From Chromera velia (lineage: Eukaryota; Sar; Chromeraceae), in the NCBI GenBank assembly GCA_018398765.1, contig JAHBMJ010005031.1:32501-71053 (forward strand): a stretch of 38,553 nucleotides of DNA. Reading direction: 5' to 3'. The notes below the pieces were generated by a model that saw nothing but the letters and a program-made list of their open reading frames with translations, did no database searches and had not been told where the DNA came from. Below are positions 9,601 to 21,563 of the stretch, one piece after another. Made by a program: the position numbers and the translations under genes. The first letter of the stretch is position 1, and every line of letters begins with the position of its first letter.

Positions 9601-11443
9601 ATGAACGTCTTTCGGCTGGCAGCCGATATGATTCATCTTGCGAGTATTTTCATCCTCCTGTTCAAGTTGACCAAGAGCAAAAACTGTGTCGGTAAGTGCA
9701 ACACACGTGTTCGCACACGCACCCTCTCTTAAACTCTTGCATCCCTCATTCCCGTTTCTCTCTTGCTCTTCTCCTGCAGGGATCTCATGTCGAATGCAGG
9801 AAATGTACGCCATAGTTTTCTGCCTTCGCTATGTGGATCTTCTGTACCAATTTGTATCGGTGTACAACTCAGGTGGGCCCGCTGTTCGGGGCGGGAGGGC
9901 AGTGCACGGCTGTGCGTGTGGATCTTAGCGAGATTTCCTTTTCTGTCCCTTTCCTGGAGTTGCGGACAAAGGCAGGGTGTCGTTTTTCGGGCACATAAAG
10001 GAAGGAGTGGCGGTGGAAAGGGTCTTTCCCCAACAGTCCCGTCTCCTCGTTTCCTTCGCCTTCCAACTTCTTTCCCCCTCCCCCCCCTCCATGCCTCCCC
10101 CCCCCTTTACCCCTTCCCTTCGCAGAGTAGACCCCCGTTTTATTCCACATGAAGTTTTCCTCTGTGATTAGCGCATCAGGTGATGCGATCATTCATGCTT
10201 TGGCGAAAGCAGTGCAAAGACAGACACAAGAGAAGAGGTTTTACACGTCGCTTCACATGCACACGGGACCTCTGAAACAGTTTTCTCTCCTCCAACTTGA
10301 TCCTTTCCGTGCTTTGTTTGCACTTTCCTCTCTGCCTCTCGCTTTTGCTTTTGCTTTGTGCTGCAGCAATGAAGGTCATTTTTCTCATCAGCACGTTCTA
10401 TCTGATCTACCTCATGCGATACAAAGCGCCCAGTCAGTCTCTTTAGCACCCTCGGTCTCCAGCTGGGGCAAACAGGGAGGCGGGCCCACTCAGAAAGGAA
10501 GACAGGGAGGGGCCTCGGGCAGTCATTCAGGCAGGCAGGGGAAGAGGTCTTGCATGGAGCATTGCGAGTCTAGCCTTATCTCTTTTCGAAATGGTTCCAC
10601 CTTCTGCCAGGTACACAAAACTATGGGTCCACGCAGTTCTTTTTGTGTTTCTGCATCCGATCAAAATTAAGTGATGCTCTTTGTTCTCAAATGTTAACAT
10701 TTCACGTTTCTCTGACATCCCATTGGCTTGCTGAGCTGCAAGTTGCAATTCTCCCGCCGAAACGCTTGAAAAATGCGACAAAATTTCATGGAGATTTTGT
10801 GTGACAAAATTGCCCAAATTCCGTTTAAGCAGTCAGAATGTGTTCTCTTCAGCTGCGCTTCCATTCCACAAACATCTGTGTGTGTGCGCGTTTGAGAGCA
10901 ACCATACACCGCTGCGTCCCAAACATTGTGTCCCCCTCCCCTTCTTCCCCCTTACCCCCTGCCTGCAGTCTGTCAGACATACGATGCGAATGCTGACAAT
11001 TTTCCTTACGAGAAGTTTCTCCTCCCACCGGCAGCAATTTTGGGCTTCCTGACGGCAGAGCTCTGGACAATTCCCGAAGTGAGTTTGAGTGAGTGAGTGA
11101 GTGAGTGGGCGATAATCTCAGGGGATGAGAGGAGACACTGACTGACTGATGGGGGAAGGAACGGAGGGGCAGGGAGGAAAGAAGAACGAGAAAGACTGTG
11201 GGAGCGTTCTTGCGGCACACACACAATATGATTGTAAACACATGAGGATGCTGGGAAGGAAGTTGAGGTGCCTGCCCTGCTTGAACAACACTCTCTTACA
11301 CCTACTCACTCACCCAGCTAATCCTTCCGGGATTTCAAGAGTCAACCAGAACGAAAGGGGACTTCGAGAGTCTGTGAATTCGTCTCCCTCTTTAGTATTC
11401 ACTTTCCTCCCCACCGCACTCCCCCCTTCCCCCCCCGCCCCTC

Positions 11444-11494
<51 letters not shown>

Positions 11495-13155
11495 CCGAGA
11501 AAAGGCGATGATTGTGGTGAACTTTGGCATGGAGTTGGCATGTCCATACAGCGACCATGCACGAGTCTGTCTGTGTACGTGTGTGTGTCTTTTCTGTTTC
11601 TCTTCGAATGCCCCTGAGAGCAGATCATGTGGAGCACCTCCATCTGGTTGGAGGCTGTCACAATTGTCCCCCAATTAATGCTCTTACAAGCACAGAGAGA
11701 GGTGCGTGAGTTTCTTTCTCTTCTCTTCTTTTCTCTTCTTTGTTCTGTCTGGTGTCGTCTCTGACGTGTCCCCGCCGCTCGATCTCTCTTCTCGGCGGTG
11801 TTTTTTCATTTTTTCCCTTAGTAGAAGTGCCTTTCATTCCTCCATCTGGCCTCTGTTTCTCTCTCGTGTTCTTTTTTCTCTGCCACTCCCCTGCCCCACG
11901 CCTCATCTCTTCTTTCTCTCACACACATGCGCGCTTTGCGTGTCCTGCTCGGTCTCTTTTTTAGTGAATCGACCTCTTTTTCTGTCTCTTTTTTGTTGGT
12001 TGGTTCTGCCGCACGTCGTTCGTCCTGTACTCTTCTCTTTTGGTGGGTGCAGATTGAAAATCTGACCAGTGATTACGTGTTCGCAATGGGGACATACAGG
12101 GCGCTTTATATTGTGAATTGGGTCGGTGTTCTCTTCTTTTCCCTTTCCTTTCCTTCTTTTGTTCCTCCTCCTCTTTGTTCTTCTGTTCCCGCTTTTACGT
12201 TTCGCCTGCGTCTGGAGATTGGTTGCTGTCGACAGACTGCCGCTTCTCCTTTCTGCCTCCCTTTTTCCTTTTGTGTCATACGAGTGAGATCCTTTTTTTT
12301 TTTCATTTCTCTGGTTGCCTCCTTGCACTCCTTTGCGCATGCACTTGGTGCATGACATTGTGTGGTAGTGTGTGTATATGTTAATCAATTTTTCCATGCA
12401 TGCAGGTATTTCGGTACTTCATGGAGGGCTATGTGAACTGGGTCGGATGGGTAAGTGAGTGAGTGAGTGCCCCTTTCTGACTTGATTCCTTCCTGTCTTC
12501 TGTCTCGATGCTTAATTCCTTGTTCCTTTCTCTCTCTTTGTTCTATTCCCTCTGTGACCGTCCCTAGTCCGTCTATCGGCTTTCTTCAGTCTCGCCTTCT
12601 TCCTTCCCGAATTCTCCTTGCGTCTTCTTTTTGAGTTTCCTTTCAAGCCGGGATCTCTCAAGATTCGCCACTGCATGAACTGCTTTTCTTCCTTCCTGTC
12701 TTTGGTCAATTCCTTGTTTCTTGTTCCTGCTTGTCCTTTTTCTTTTCAGGTGGGGGGAATTATCCAAACGGGGCTGTATGTGGACTTCTTCTACTACTAT
12801 GCGATGAGGTCAGTCAGTCAGCCAGTCAGTGTGTCTCTCGCCTTCCCTTCAATCAACTTTCTATCCTCTCCTTACTTCTCTAAAGTGTGACAGAACAGGC
12901 ACTCTACATTGTTTTTACTGGCTCACTGTTTCAGAGGATCCTCTTTCCGCGTTTTCGGCTGTTGGGGTTTGCTTTTTTCTTTCTCCTCATTAGACTCATG
13001 GTTTGTTTGCGTTTCTGTCTCGTTTCGCAACTCTTCTTTTCCATGTGCATCATTGCCGTTCTCCATTCACTACGCTCTATCGTCGTTCTCTCCTTTTTTT
13101 CTGCATCTGCAGCAAGTGGTACGGGCAAAAACTGGTTTTACCAATCGCGGCATGA
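9601..13155 (+). CDS. ERD2: ER lumen protein-retaining receptor (ERD2/KDEL receptor), nine exons
   Basis: Seven-membrane-helix receptor of the cis-Golgi that binds C-terminal KDEL-type signals and returns ER residents in COPI vesicles. CDS exons: 9601-9691, 9780-9872, 10367-10432, 10969-11078, 11624-11701, 12053-12121, 12406-12450, 12750-12808, 13113-13155. These total 654 bases (217 residues plus stop), close to the usual ~212-215, and all reading phases join. Seen in the product: MNVFR start (Arg5), CLRYVDL (Arg47, Tyr48, Asp50), SIWLEAVTIVPQL (Glu130), TYRALYIVNW (Arg162, Tyr165, Asn168), FRYFMEGY (Arg172) and YVDFFYYY (Asp196). These match human ligand-pocket positions with a +3 shift after the loop. 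Introns are GT-AG. The C-terminus (SKWYGQK then LVLPIAA) has fewer lysines than animal receptors. Confidence 0.95.
11079..11108 (+). repeat. donor-anchored (GTGA)n in ERD2 intron 4
   Basis: The intron begins GTGAGTTTGAGTGAGTGAGT, so the splice donor word is continued as a GAGT tetranucleotide run. Confidence 0.8.
11446..11491 (+). repeat. (TG)n microsatellite in ERD2 intron 4
   Basis: TG units with one TTTG interruption near 11454-11457, within the intron between exons 11078 and 11624. Confidence 0.9.
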
Positions 13156-14708
13156 CTGGGGCGCCCCCAGTGGAATCGCACGTTGCGGGCTGCCCTCCCT
13201 CTGCTCCTCTGTTGCGGCTCTCTGACGCTCTGCCCGAGCGGAATGGCGGGGGGCCCTAGTGGCTTAATTAAACTAGTTCTGCCTGTGCGGCTGTCTACGC
13301 TTCTGCCCCTTGACTTTGTTACAGTGGTTTGGTCTCGTCTGGCTTGTATCATGATGATGTCAACTTGGATACATGATCGATGGATACGCTCCTTTGCTCG
13401 ATCTGTCGGCCTAGCAGCCTGGACCCTCGTTTGTAAAGATATGGGCGAGATTGCAGACTTTTATAATGCTGAAACCTAGGCTGAAACACTGTACTAAATT
13501 TTAAATTACACTAGATATAAGCTTTCAAGACACCATATTAAAACGATTCACACCTGCGGCGCGGCTTTTCAAATTTATCCAAAAATGTGGCGTTAACTTT
13601 CAAGTGGTACTTAATTAATTAGACTCAGGAAGGCCATAAGAATTTCTAAAAAAAAAAAAGTCTATGAGAGCACATAGCATAACATGGCGTAGCCGCGGCA
13701 TTCATGTTCCGAGTTTCACCCGCGGTCCACTGCCGGAGGTCGGCTTACATATGATGTTCATCAGGCTAATAATGGGGACACACAAAATATTTTGTATAAT
13801 TAAGAGGGTCTCTTATAATGATTTCTCGAGAGGGGGGGGGAATCGGGGAATGGAGGGGATTGATAGGGGTTGAAACGCTGTGCACCGCCGCATCAGGCCT
13901 GCATGTACCCGCATGCTAGCCCGCACGTGACCGGGACAGTGACCTATGCGCCGCCATACTATATACGCGCCGTCGTCTTCTAAGGGGCACTTTTTGAAGG
14001 CTGAAAGGGGGGGGGAGGTTAAGATACCCTCTTATATTTCTTTTTTTGCGTCATCAATTTAAATCTGCTTAGTTTAAAACGTAGTTCTGAAGTTTAAACA
14101 AAGTAGTCCATTATGGAAAATTGTTTGAAATTTAGTTTGGGGTGTAGGGTAACTACTAATGTTGATGAAATTGTTGATGATTGAGGTCTCCAATTATGAG
14201 GTTACTTGTCTTGTCTTGTTGTCGTTCGGGACTGTGCCGTTTGGGGGGGTCGTGCGCCGACCGGGTACAAATTGTCACAGAATTTGAATACCGATACAGA
14301 TTTTGATGGCAAATTATATATATAATGTACATTTGCCGCAACACATGCCGCGTTAACTGAAAAACGCATGCGTGTTCACACTGCATAGACTCTCTGAAAA
14401 CGTGCATGTTGAGTCGCAGAGAGAGAATTATGTATGTGAATCTGGGGTTTTGGAGAGAACGGTACATATATGGCCATAATCAGCTGTGCAGAATGTGACT
14501 GCATACACGCTTCCGCCCGCCGCCAGACGTTGCTCCACACACCCGGGAAGACATTGTTTCCGTCGTTCATATACTTCCAAACTTCAGTTGACGATACATA
14601 TACTTCTGATTTACCTGTCAAACCCCAATTTGTCAGTGCGCTTCCTGCAAGTCTGGACATCAGGCAGGAGCACACAGACCAACACAAAGTGAGACTACAC
14701 CCGTCAGC
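13156..14708 (+). other. ERD2 3' region and intergenic spacer
   Basis: Just after the ERD2 stop there is open but uncharacteristic sequence to about 13480, which I treat as 3' untranslated region. 13490-14460 is AT-rich with A and G runs (13649-13660, 13833-13841, 14008-14016). The GGGGCACTTTTTGAAG word at 13984 belongs to the dispersed GGGGCAC family. About 14470-14708 lies just before the next start codon and probably holds its promoter and 5' leader; no element could be assigned. Confidence 0.4.
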
Positions 14709-15146
14709 ATGGGGAGATTTGTTGCTCCCTTTGCGGCACTCATCTTCGGGTGTGCTCTCGACTTCGTATTGTCCGAAGCAATTAGACCTCGAGATGCAAA
14801 CGACACGGAGGGATACCCGCATGGCACCCTCTCACGACCAAGAGAGCCCACCCAAATGGCAGACCCTCTCGAGGAGCCCTACTGGCTCCCTCTGGCGTAC
14901 GAGGTCCAGCTGGCCCACCTCTCCAGGCCCCCTCTTGTCGTGCCGGGGGATGACATCGACAGAGAGTGCGCGCCTGCCAGGGAGAACTTCTATGCACGGG
15001 TCTGTCAACCCTGATTATGTGGCCAGAGGGTAGCATGCATTTCTGCGGGAGAAAGGAAGACACAGGGAGGCTCTGTGAGGGCGTACAAAACATTGGAAAG
15101 TTGCTCGGCTTGTCTGGCTGCGGCTGCTCTTCACTCAATCTCCGTC

Positions 15147-15187
<41 letters not shown>

Positions 15188-15987
15188 ACGCGGGAAACCA
15201 ACAGAAAGCCAAAATCGCCAGAGCATGACCCAAGAGAACTGGTCGGTCGGTCATGTGACCTTGCCTCTCTCGCTGAAAGGGCTGTGCTTCGTTTGTCGAA
15301 CCTTGCAAGCTTCAACCATTTCTGCAAGGAGACGCTTGTGGTTTTCATTTCTTTTGATAACTCTGTCTTGACCAGTCGTGCGAGCATCTCTGACTTGAAG
15401 AAACCCTGTGTCACTTTAGAGCTTTCTCCTTGGTAGATGTCTGGAAAGCGGAGACCGGACACTGCAACTTTCATGCCTGCATACTATTCTCGTGTCCTAT
15501 CCATCCATCCATCCATCCATCCATCCATCCATCCATCCATCCATGGAGTGAGTGAGTGTGTGCAGATGATCTCTGTTCTGATTCGAAAGGAGAGCCTGGA
15601 TGGATCCGAAACTGCCAGGCGATGGCTGGAATTCAAAAAACACACGGACGAGTTGGAACAAGTGAGCTTGCAGAGTGTTTGTGAAACATGTATGGAAGCA
15701 AATTTTTCAGCCATCAAGCGACAGAGAAAGAGAGAGACAGAGAACGATGGCTTGGATTTTTCTCTGTCTGTCTGTTTCCCCGTCCCCATCGCTCTCTCTA
15801 TCTACTAAAGCACGTACAATGAGAGCCAAGGCCGAGCACAAATGTAAGCTAGCGTTAGTGAATCTCAAAGAGGTCCGCGTAACACCCTGCCTGCCTGTTT
15901 TTGCGCAGCTGATCCTCAGCAAGTCCCAGATACCAAATGAAAAGAGAACGTTCGAGGTGCGGGACTTTGACTATGTCTCTAAGGTCA

Positions 15988-16023
<36 letters not shown>

Positions 16024-16398
16024 GTCGGTTATGCGGTCTGCTCGTCAACTGAGGTCTGCCTGTCGGTCTGTTCCTCTGGGAATTTGTCTGTCGGCCACTT
16101 CTTCTCTGCCTTCAACTCTGAGGCACTGCAACTGCCCTCATACGGACCCTCCATCCACCCCGTCATGTACCGCTGGGTCATTTTGTTCTTTCTCTTTGTC
16201 TTTCTCTTTCTCTTTGCAGAGCTTCCAACGCACAGCCTTGACGGCAGCGTGCAGACTCCAGTATGATGCGGAGGGATTTGTTCTGCACCTGTTGTCGAGG
16301 GGTGCAGACATCGACTTTGCAAGACCTTCTGTCAGTCCGCTGCTCAAATTAAAGGAGGGACGGAGAGAGGCTCACAGGAAAGAAAATTTGTCCCCTAC

Positions 16399-16435
<37 letters not shown>

Positions 16436-19400
16436 TTCTCTTTCCATTTTCCCTTGAGCACATGGACTCGCGAAGGCGAAGAGACAGGAAGAGAGAGGAA
16501 CCTCTGATGATGTCTTGTGGCAAGGCACTCACTGGGAATCTTGTGACGACCCCTGAACATCTATCTCTCTGAGGTGGTCACCCTTTAGAAGAGAAGAAAA
16601 GAGTCACTCACTCACTCACTCATTTGGAGCAAAGCGGCTTCTTCAAGTTCCTTCCACGCGGTTTTCTCCTTTCCTTTCGCCTCCAACCCACCTCGTTTTC
16701 TTTCGATCAACCTTACCTTTGGTTTTTTCATGAATGAGTGATTGCCTCTGCAGGACCATAAAACTGCCCTGATACAGGCGGTGAGATCACACAATGCCCC
16801 TCTGCTAGACTTACTTCTGACAACTGACAAACTCTCCAAGGCAGTACAACTCCACCTGGAGGAGTACCCCCTGCCAGACGGATACCCTAAAGTGCCCCCT
16901 GTCAGAGAAGCTGACGTGAGTCTCTCTCTCTCTCTCTCTGTTCCGGATCCATGCTCTGTCTGTCTAGCTGTTTTCCTCCACTCATCAACTCGAATAGCAA
17001 GCGTGAATTATCAGGAAGGAAGGAAGGAAGGAAGCAAATGTGGAAGAGGAGAGAGAAAGAGACCTCGCGTAATCTTGTGTGGTACGGTGTTTACGCATAT
17101 TTGCCTCGGTATCTGTGCATTCATTTGTTTGTGCTGGTGTTTATTCACACACATGTACATCATATGACCTTGGAGAGTCCTCTCTCTGATACCTCTCTGG
17201 ACCCCCGTCCCTTTGCTTCCCGTCTCCGTCTGGCAGGTTAACTTGGCGGACGGTGACGGTAACACTGCGCTCATCCACGCGGCGGCTGCGGGTGTTCTGG
17301 AGGCGGGAACGGCACTTCTTGACAAGGACACGAGGCCCGGCCATCTCAACCTGGTGGGGGGGAGGGAGTGATAGGGTGTGGGGGGAATGGTCATGGATGG
17401 GCGGGAGTAAAAGGATTGGGAGGCAAAGGGTGGCAGAGAGAAAAGACAGTAAAGCAAAACCGTTGGGTCTTGTTTGAAAGTTTCTTCTCTGCAATTTTGT
17501 CAGTGCAGGAAGGAATCACCTGTACGGCAACTTCTGGCTCCATGACAATCTGTCAGCGTCCATTCTGTATAACACTGTGCGCAGTTTTCTTTCATCTTCT
17601 GTTCTCCCCTTCTTCCTTCCCTAATCTGTTTCCCCATCCTCCTTCCCACCTCCCCACGTACTGCATATGCAGGCTGGCGACTCTGCCCTCCACGTGGCTG
17701 TGAAGGAGAACAAACACCTGTTCGTGAGAATGATGATGAAAAGAGTCGAACCAAAAAAGTCAGTCAATTAATTTCCTGTTTGTGTATGTCCATCACCAAG
17801 TCCAAGAGTATTCGGAAAATAGCGACGAAATGAGAGGTCAGAGTACAAGAAAGACATTGCTTGTCTTATTGCCTGGTGGGTCCATTCGTGGAAAATTGAG
17901 GCACCAGAGAAAACGACAGACGGCCAGTGAATAGGAGCAAAGGAAAGAGGCGAAGTGCATTGCCAGACAGGTGGAGAGAAGAAGAGGGAGGGAGGACGAA
18001 TTCAAATTCCCATGCAGATAGACCTCTTTTCACCTCACGTTTTTGCCATGAAACACAAATTTGAATGCTTATGTGCTCGTTCCCTCCCTCCCTCTTTCCA
18101 ACGTCCTCATGCAGACACGTCAACTCCCTTGGAGAGACCCTCGGACCGGACGGAGAGGCTCTGGATCACCCGACAGTTTCCTCCTCGTCTTCCTCAGTGA
18201 AGAACAGAGAACTCCTCAAGGACGCGGGAGGAAAATTCATAATTGACCCCAACATCAAAAATGCGGTCGGTCAGCCTGCAAGAAAGCGATAGAGAGTTTC
18301 TCTTTGTTTGGCTGGTCAGCACTTTACTCTTGTCAGCACTTTACCTTGCAACGAGGCGATCCATCATACCAGCTCATCCTTCGGTACATATTCATTCTCT
18401 CTCCAATTCCCTGACCAAACTCTTACCCCCCTTCTTTTTCACTTCATTCTTCCCCCCTTTCCTCTTCTCTTCTCTTCTGAGTTCCTCAGGACGGATTCAC
18501 CCCTCTGATGGTGGCAGCTCAGAAGGGAAGGGTCCTGCCGGCAGTGGAACTTCTCCACAGATGCAATGGGAACGAGAAGTATCCGGTGAGTGGCAGGCAA
18601 ACAGACAGACGGACATTAGGGGACAAATCAAACAAAGACTTGGACAAGTAGGGTTCAACCTACAGAGCCTGACCGGACCCCTTCTGGAGAATCTAGCAAG
18701 TGTTTCCATTCTTCTAGCTTTCAATAAGATTTGGATCCAGTGCCTTCTTTCCAATGCACGCCTGCAGAGCGGCTTGAGGAGTGCTCTCATGGAGGCGTTG
18801 GCCCACCGGAGTCACGGTGTCGCCCTCGCCCTTCTCAACTGGCAGCTGCGCCCCGGCATGGGCCTGAAGTCTATGCCTGGGGTCTTCTCGAACGCCAAAT
18901 CCCCCTATTTTCTCGGAAAGAAAGCCCCATCGACGACCATGGGGGCACAGGCAGAGGCAGACTCCGACGCCACGGCAGCAGACTTTGAAGATTCAATCAT
19001 GGCCTCAATGGACAACTCTGTGGACTTGAATATTCAGGACAAGGTCTGTGCATGGGCGCATGCATGGTCTCTCTTGTGCTTTCTTGGTAGACTCTCTCTG
19101 TTAGGAGGGTGGTGAGGGCTGTTTTCTTTTTTCTCTTTGAGAGAAGCGGGGGCTTTGTGGGAGCTCATCTCTGAGAGCAGTTCGGAAATAACAGTGTTTG
19201 GGAATGTTTTATATCACCGTGGAACTAATTCCACAGCTCGTGACAAAAACAATTAAGTCAGGGAGACGGGGGTGGATAGTCTTTGCAACGCACTTTTTGG
19301 TTTTTTGTCTACTTGAAGTATGTGATAGAGGGGCACACAGTAATTTGTGTTGGCCGACTTTCCATTTCGAAGTCAGGCGGTCTCTTTGTCCCTAGCTTTT

Positions 19401-21491
19401 CGTGGCTGCCTTCTATTTGTGTCGTGCATGCTCTGTTTCCTTCTCTCGTGTCTTCTCTGCAGGATGGCGAGACCGCCCTTGTCTACGCAGTCCAGTCGGG
19501 AGACGTGGATGTGCTCAGAGCCCTTCTGAAGATGGGGGCAGATCCGAACATGCATGACAACGTGAGTGAGTGAGTGAGTGAGTGAGTGAGCATTTGTCGA
19601 TTTGGTGTTTTGAACGATGATGCAGATAAAATGTCAAATCTGCAGGAGAAAAGAAGGAATCAGGATAGTTTGATATAGTGTTCTTCGAGCTTTCGATTCC
19701 CTCTTGAGATATTTCTTTGTGCTCGGACGTTCCCGCATAGATCTGGCAGCTGCCGAAAAAATTCGCACGGGCAAGAACACAAATAGTTTGGCAATTACAA
19801 CTTTCTCAATTGTGCACTTGTCTGCTTTTTAATTATGCTCCTCTCCCTTCCTTTCAGTTGGGTCGCACTGCGTTCCTGAAAGCTGAGGAGACGGGGGCCA
19901 TCGAAATGCTGGAGATCCTAATGACCAGACACCACTCTCGTCCTCACTCGGCAGGAGCATTAGGACAGAGAGAGGGTGAAGGGGATGGAGAGGGTTCTTT
20001 CTTATTTCCGTCGCAGGGATCTGACAAGACACAAAATGGCAACAGCGCAGAGATCCAACAAGAACAGCCGGCCTTATCTCAACAGTCAGAAGATGAGCCA
20101 GGGGCAGAAGGTATGACGAAAGAAGCGAGAGAAAGGGAAACAAAGTACGAGAGAAAGACAGGAGAGGGAGAGACGGATAGAGAGAAACAAGGTGATAACA
20201 AAAGGTCTGCAGATGATGAGGAGTCACAGCCTTCTCACAATGAGGATCAAGAATCAAAAGAAAGAAAAGAGGGTTGGATGTCCCCCGGTCTGGCCAATTT
20301 GTCTCGTCCAATCGACCCGCTTTGGCCTTTCAACGCTTCTTCCCTTCTCCTTCGTCCCTTGGGCCTTCTAAGTTCTGTCCTTGGAGGGGGCAGCAGGGCC
20401 TCGGAAGGCCCTCCTGAGGCTCCCCTGGGATCCTCAGGAATTGAGAACATGTTCCGCCCTGATGGTGATGTGCTTCCACGGGGAAACGAAATGAACAGGA
20501 GAAAGGGAGAGAGACCAGGGGGGGAAGTGGGCCCTTCGACTTCTTTCGTCTCCTCAGGTAAGATTGCAGTTTTTGGAAGATTCGTGTGCCTTGATTTTCA
20601 TCTTGTCTTGACGCAGAAGAGAGGAACAATCACTCTGCTGTTCCCTTGCTGTGCGTGCGTCAGGTTGGCGTTTGTCCCCAGGAAAGAGGCCGCTCTTGCA
20701 TGGTGATCTGATAACAACAAATATTCGTCGATCATACCGACTGCCGGAAATGATGATGGTGGTATCGAGACGACAAACTACCGATCTAGATTGAATGGAC
20801 GGCATGAGCGAAAGACAAACCCATTCATCATTCTCAACATCATGATGATGCTGATGAGAATGTTTCTTTTCATGGATGTCTGCAGGGTCTGCATCTGAGG
20901 GGGGAGATGAGGATGTGATGCCGTCTTCATTCCTCGAGATGCACTCAGCGGTTGAACAGGCAGAGGAAACTAGGCTAACGGTCGTTCCACGCCCAGTAGA
21001 AGCAGTCGGCCAAATTGACTCTCCCACCTTCCCTCATCGTCAGCTTCCTCTAGGCTCTTTCCGGGACCACTCGCCAGCCTCCGCCCTAGAGGCCGCAGAG
21101 GACCCCCTCGATGAAGAGGGCCCCGGCATGCCCTCGCAAGGAGCAGGAGCAGGAGGGGACACCCCGATGACAGACCCGCAGGACTTCCCCAACCCTTCCG
21201 AGGGATCTGCAGAGCCTGCCAGTGGGAGCCCCGACCTTATGGGAGAGGGGGGAGGCGACACGGCCCCGCCCCCACTGGACGAGGGTCTGAGTCAACAGGG
21301 GGGAACAGCTTCAGCCTTCACTGAGAAGGCAACGGACGTCAACGCACGAGACGCGGTAGGTCAGACGTCTCTTCTGTCCCTTCAATCAGCCTAACTGCCT
21401 GTCTGCCGATAGGAAGAAAGACGCAAATCAAACATGCCGCGGACGCATGTATGTACTGCTTTCTCTCTTTCCGTGTCTCTCTCTATCGCTC

Positions 21492-21563
<72 letters not shown>

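Larger units (their letters stand above)
14709..15983 (+). other. N-terminal exons 1-4 of the ankyrin membrane gene
   Basis: Exons: 14709-14999 (97 codons, starts [20 protein letters not shown]), candidate 15188-15241 (18 codons), 15566-15661 (32 codons), 15909-15983 (25 codons); all are in phase 0. The leader is a hydrophobic stretch after a single Arg, as in a signal peptide or signal anchor. The second exon is optional: skipping it also keeps the frame, because exon 1 ends on a full codon. Exon 15188-15241 uses an acceptor formed at the end of a (TG)n tract and a GTCGGT donor. Two later exons end at the same donor word. Exons 3-4 encode a charged helix-forming linker. Confidence 0.65.

Noticed and set aside
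11658-12397. Lys/Arg-rich minus-strand frames opposite ERD2 introns
   Set aside because: They are antisense shadows of pyrimidine-rich intron sequence.
13183-13479. 98-codon plus-strand frame just after ERD2
   Set aside because: It begins 28 bases after the ERD2 stop, has no splice pattern or family features, and overlaps another open frame. It is best read as 3' untranslated sequence.
18243-19115. 290-codon continuous plus-strand frame
   Set aside because: It contains introns between exons 18115-18265, 18490-18585 and 18768-19043. Only the exon parts are ankyrin-like, and the intron parts are pyrimidine-rich low-complexity sequence.
19810-20706. Frame extending exon 14 beyond 20557 to a stop at 20706
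   Set aside because: The GTAAGA donor at 20558 and the phase-matched acceptor at 20885 give a better continuation. The readthrough tail has no matching composition.
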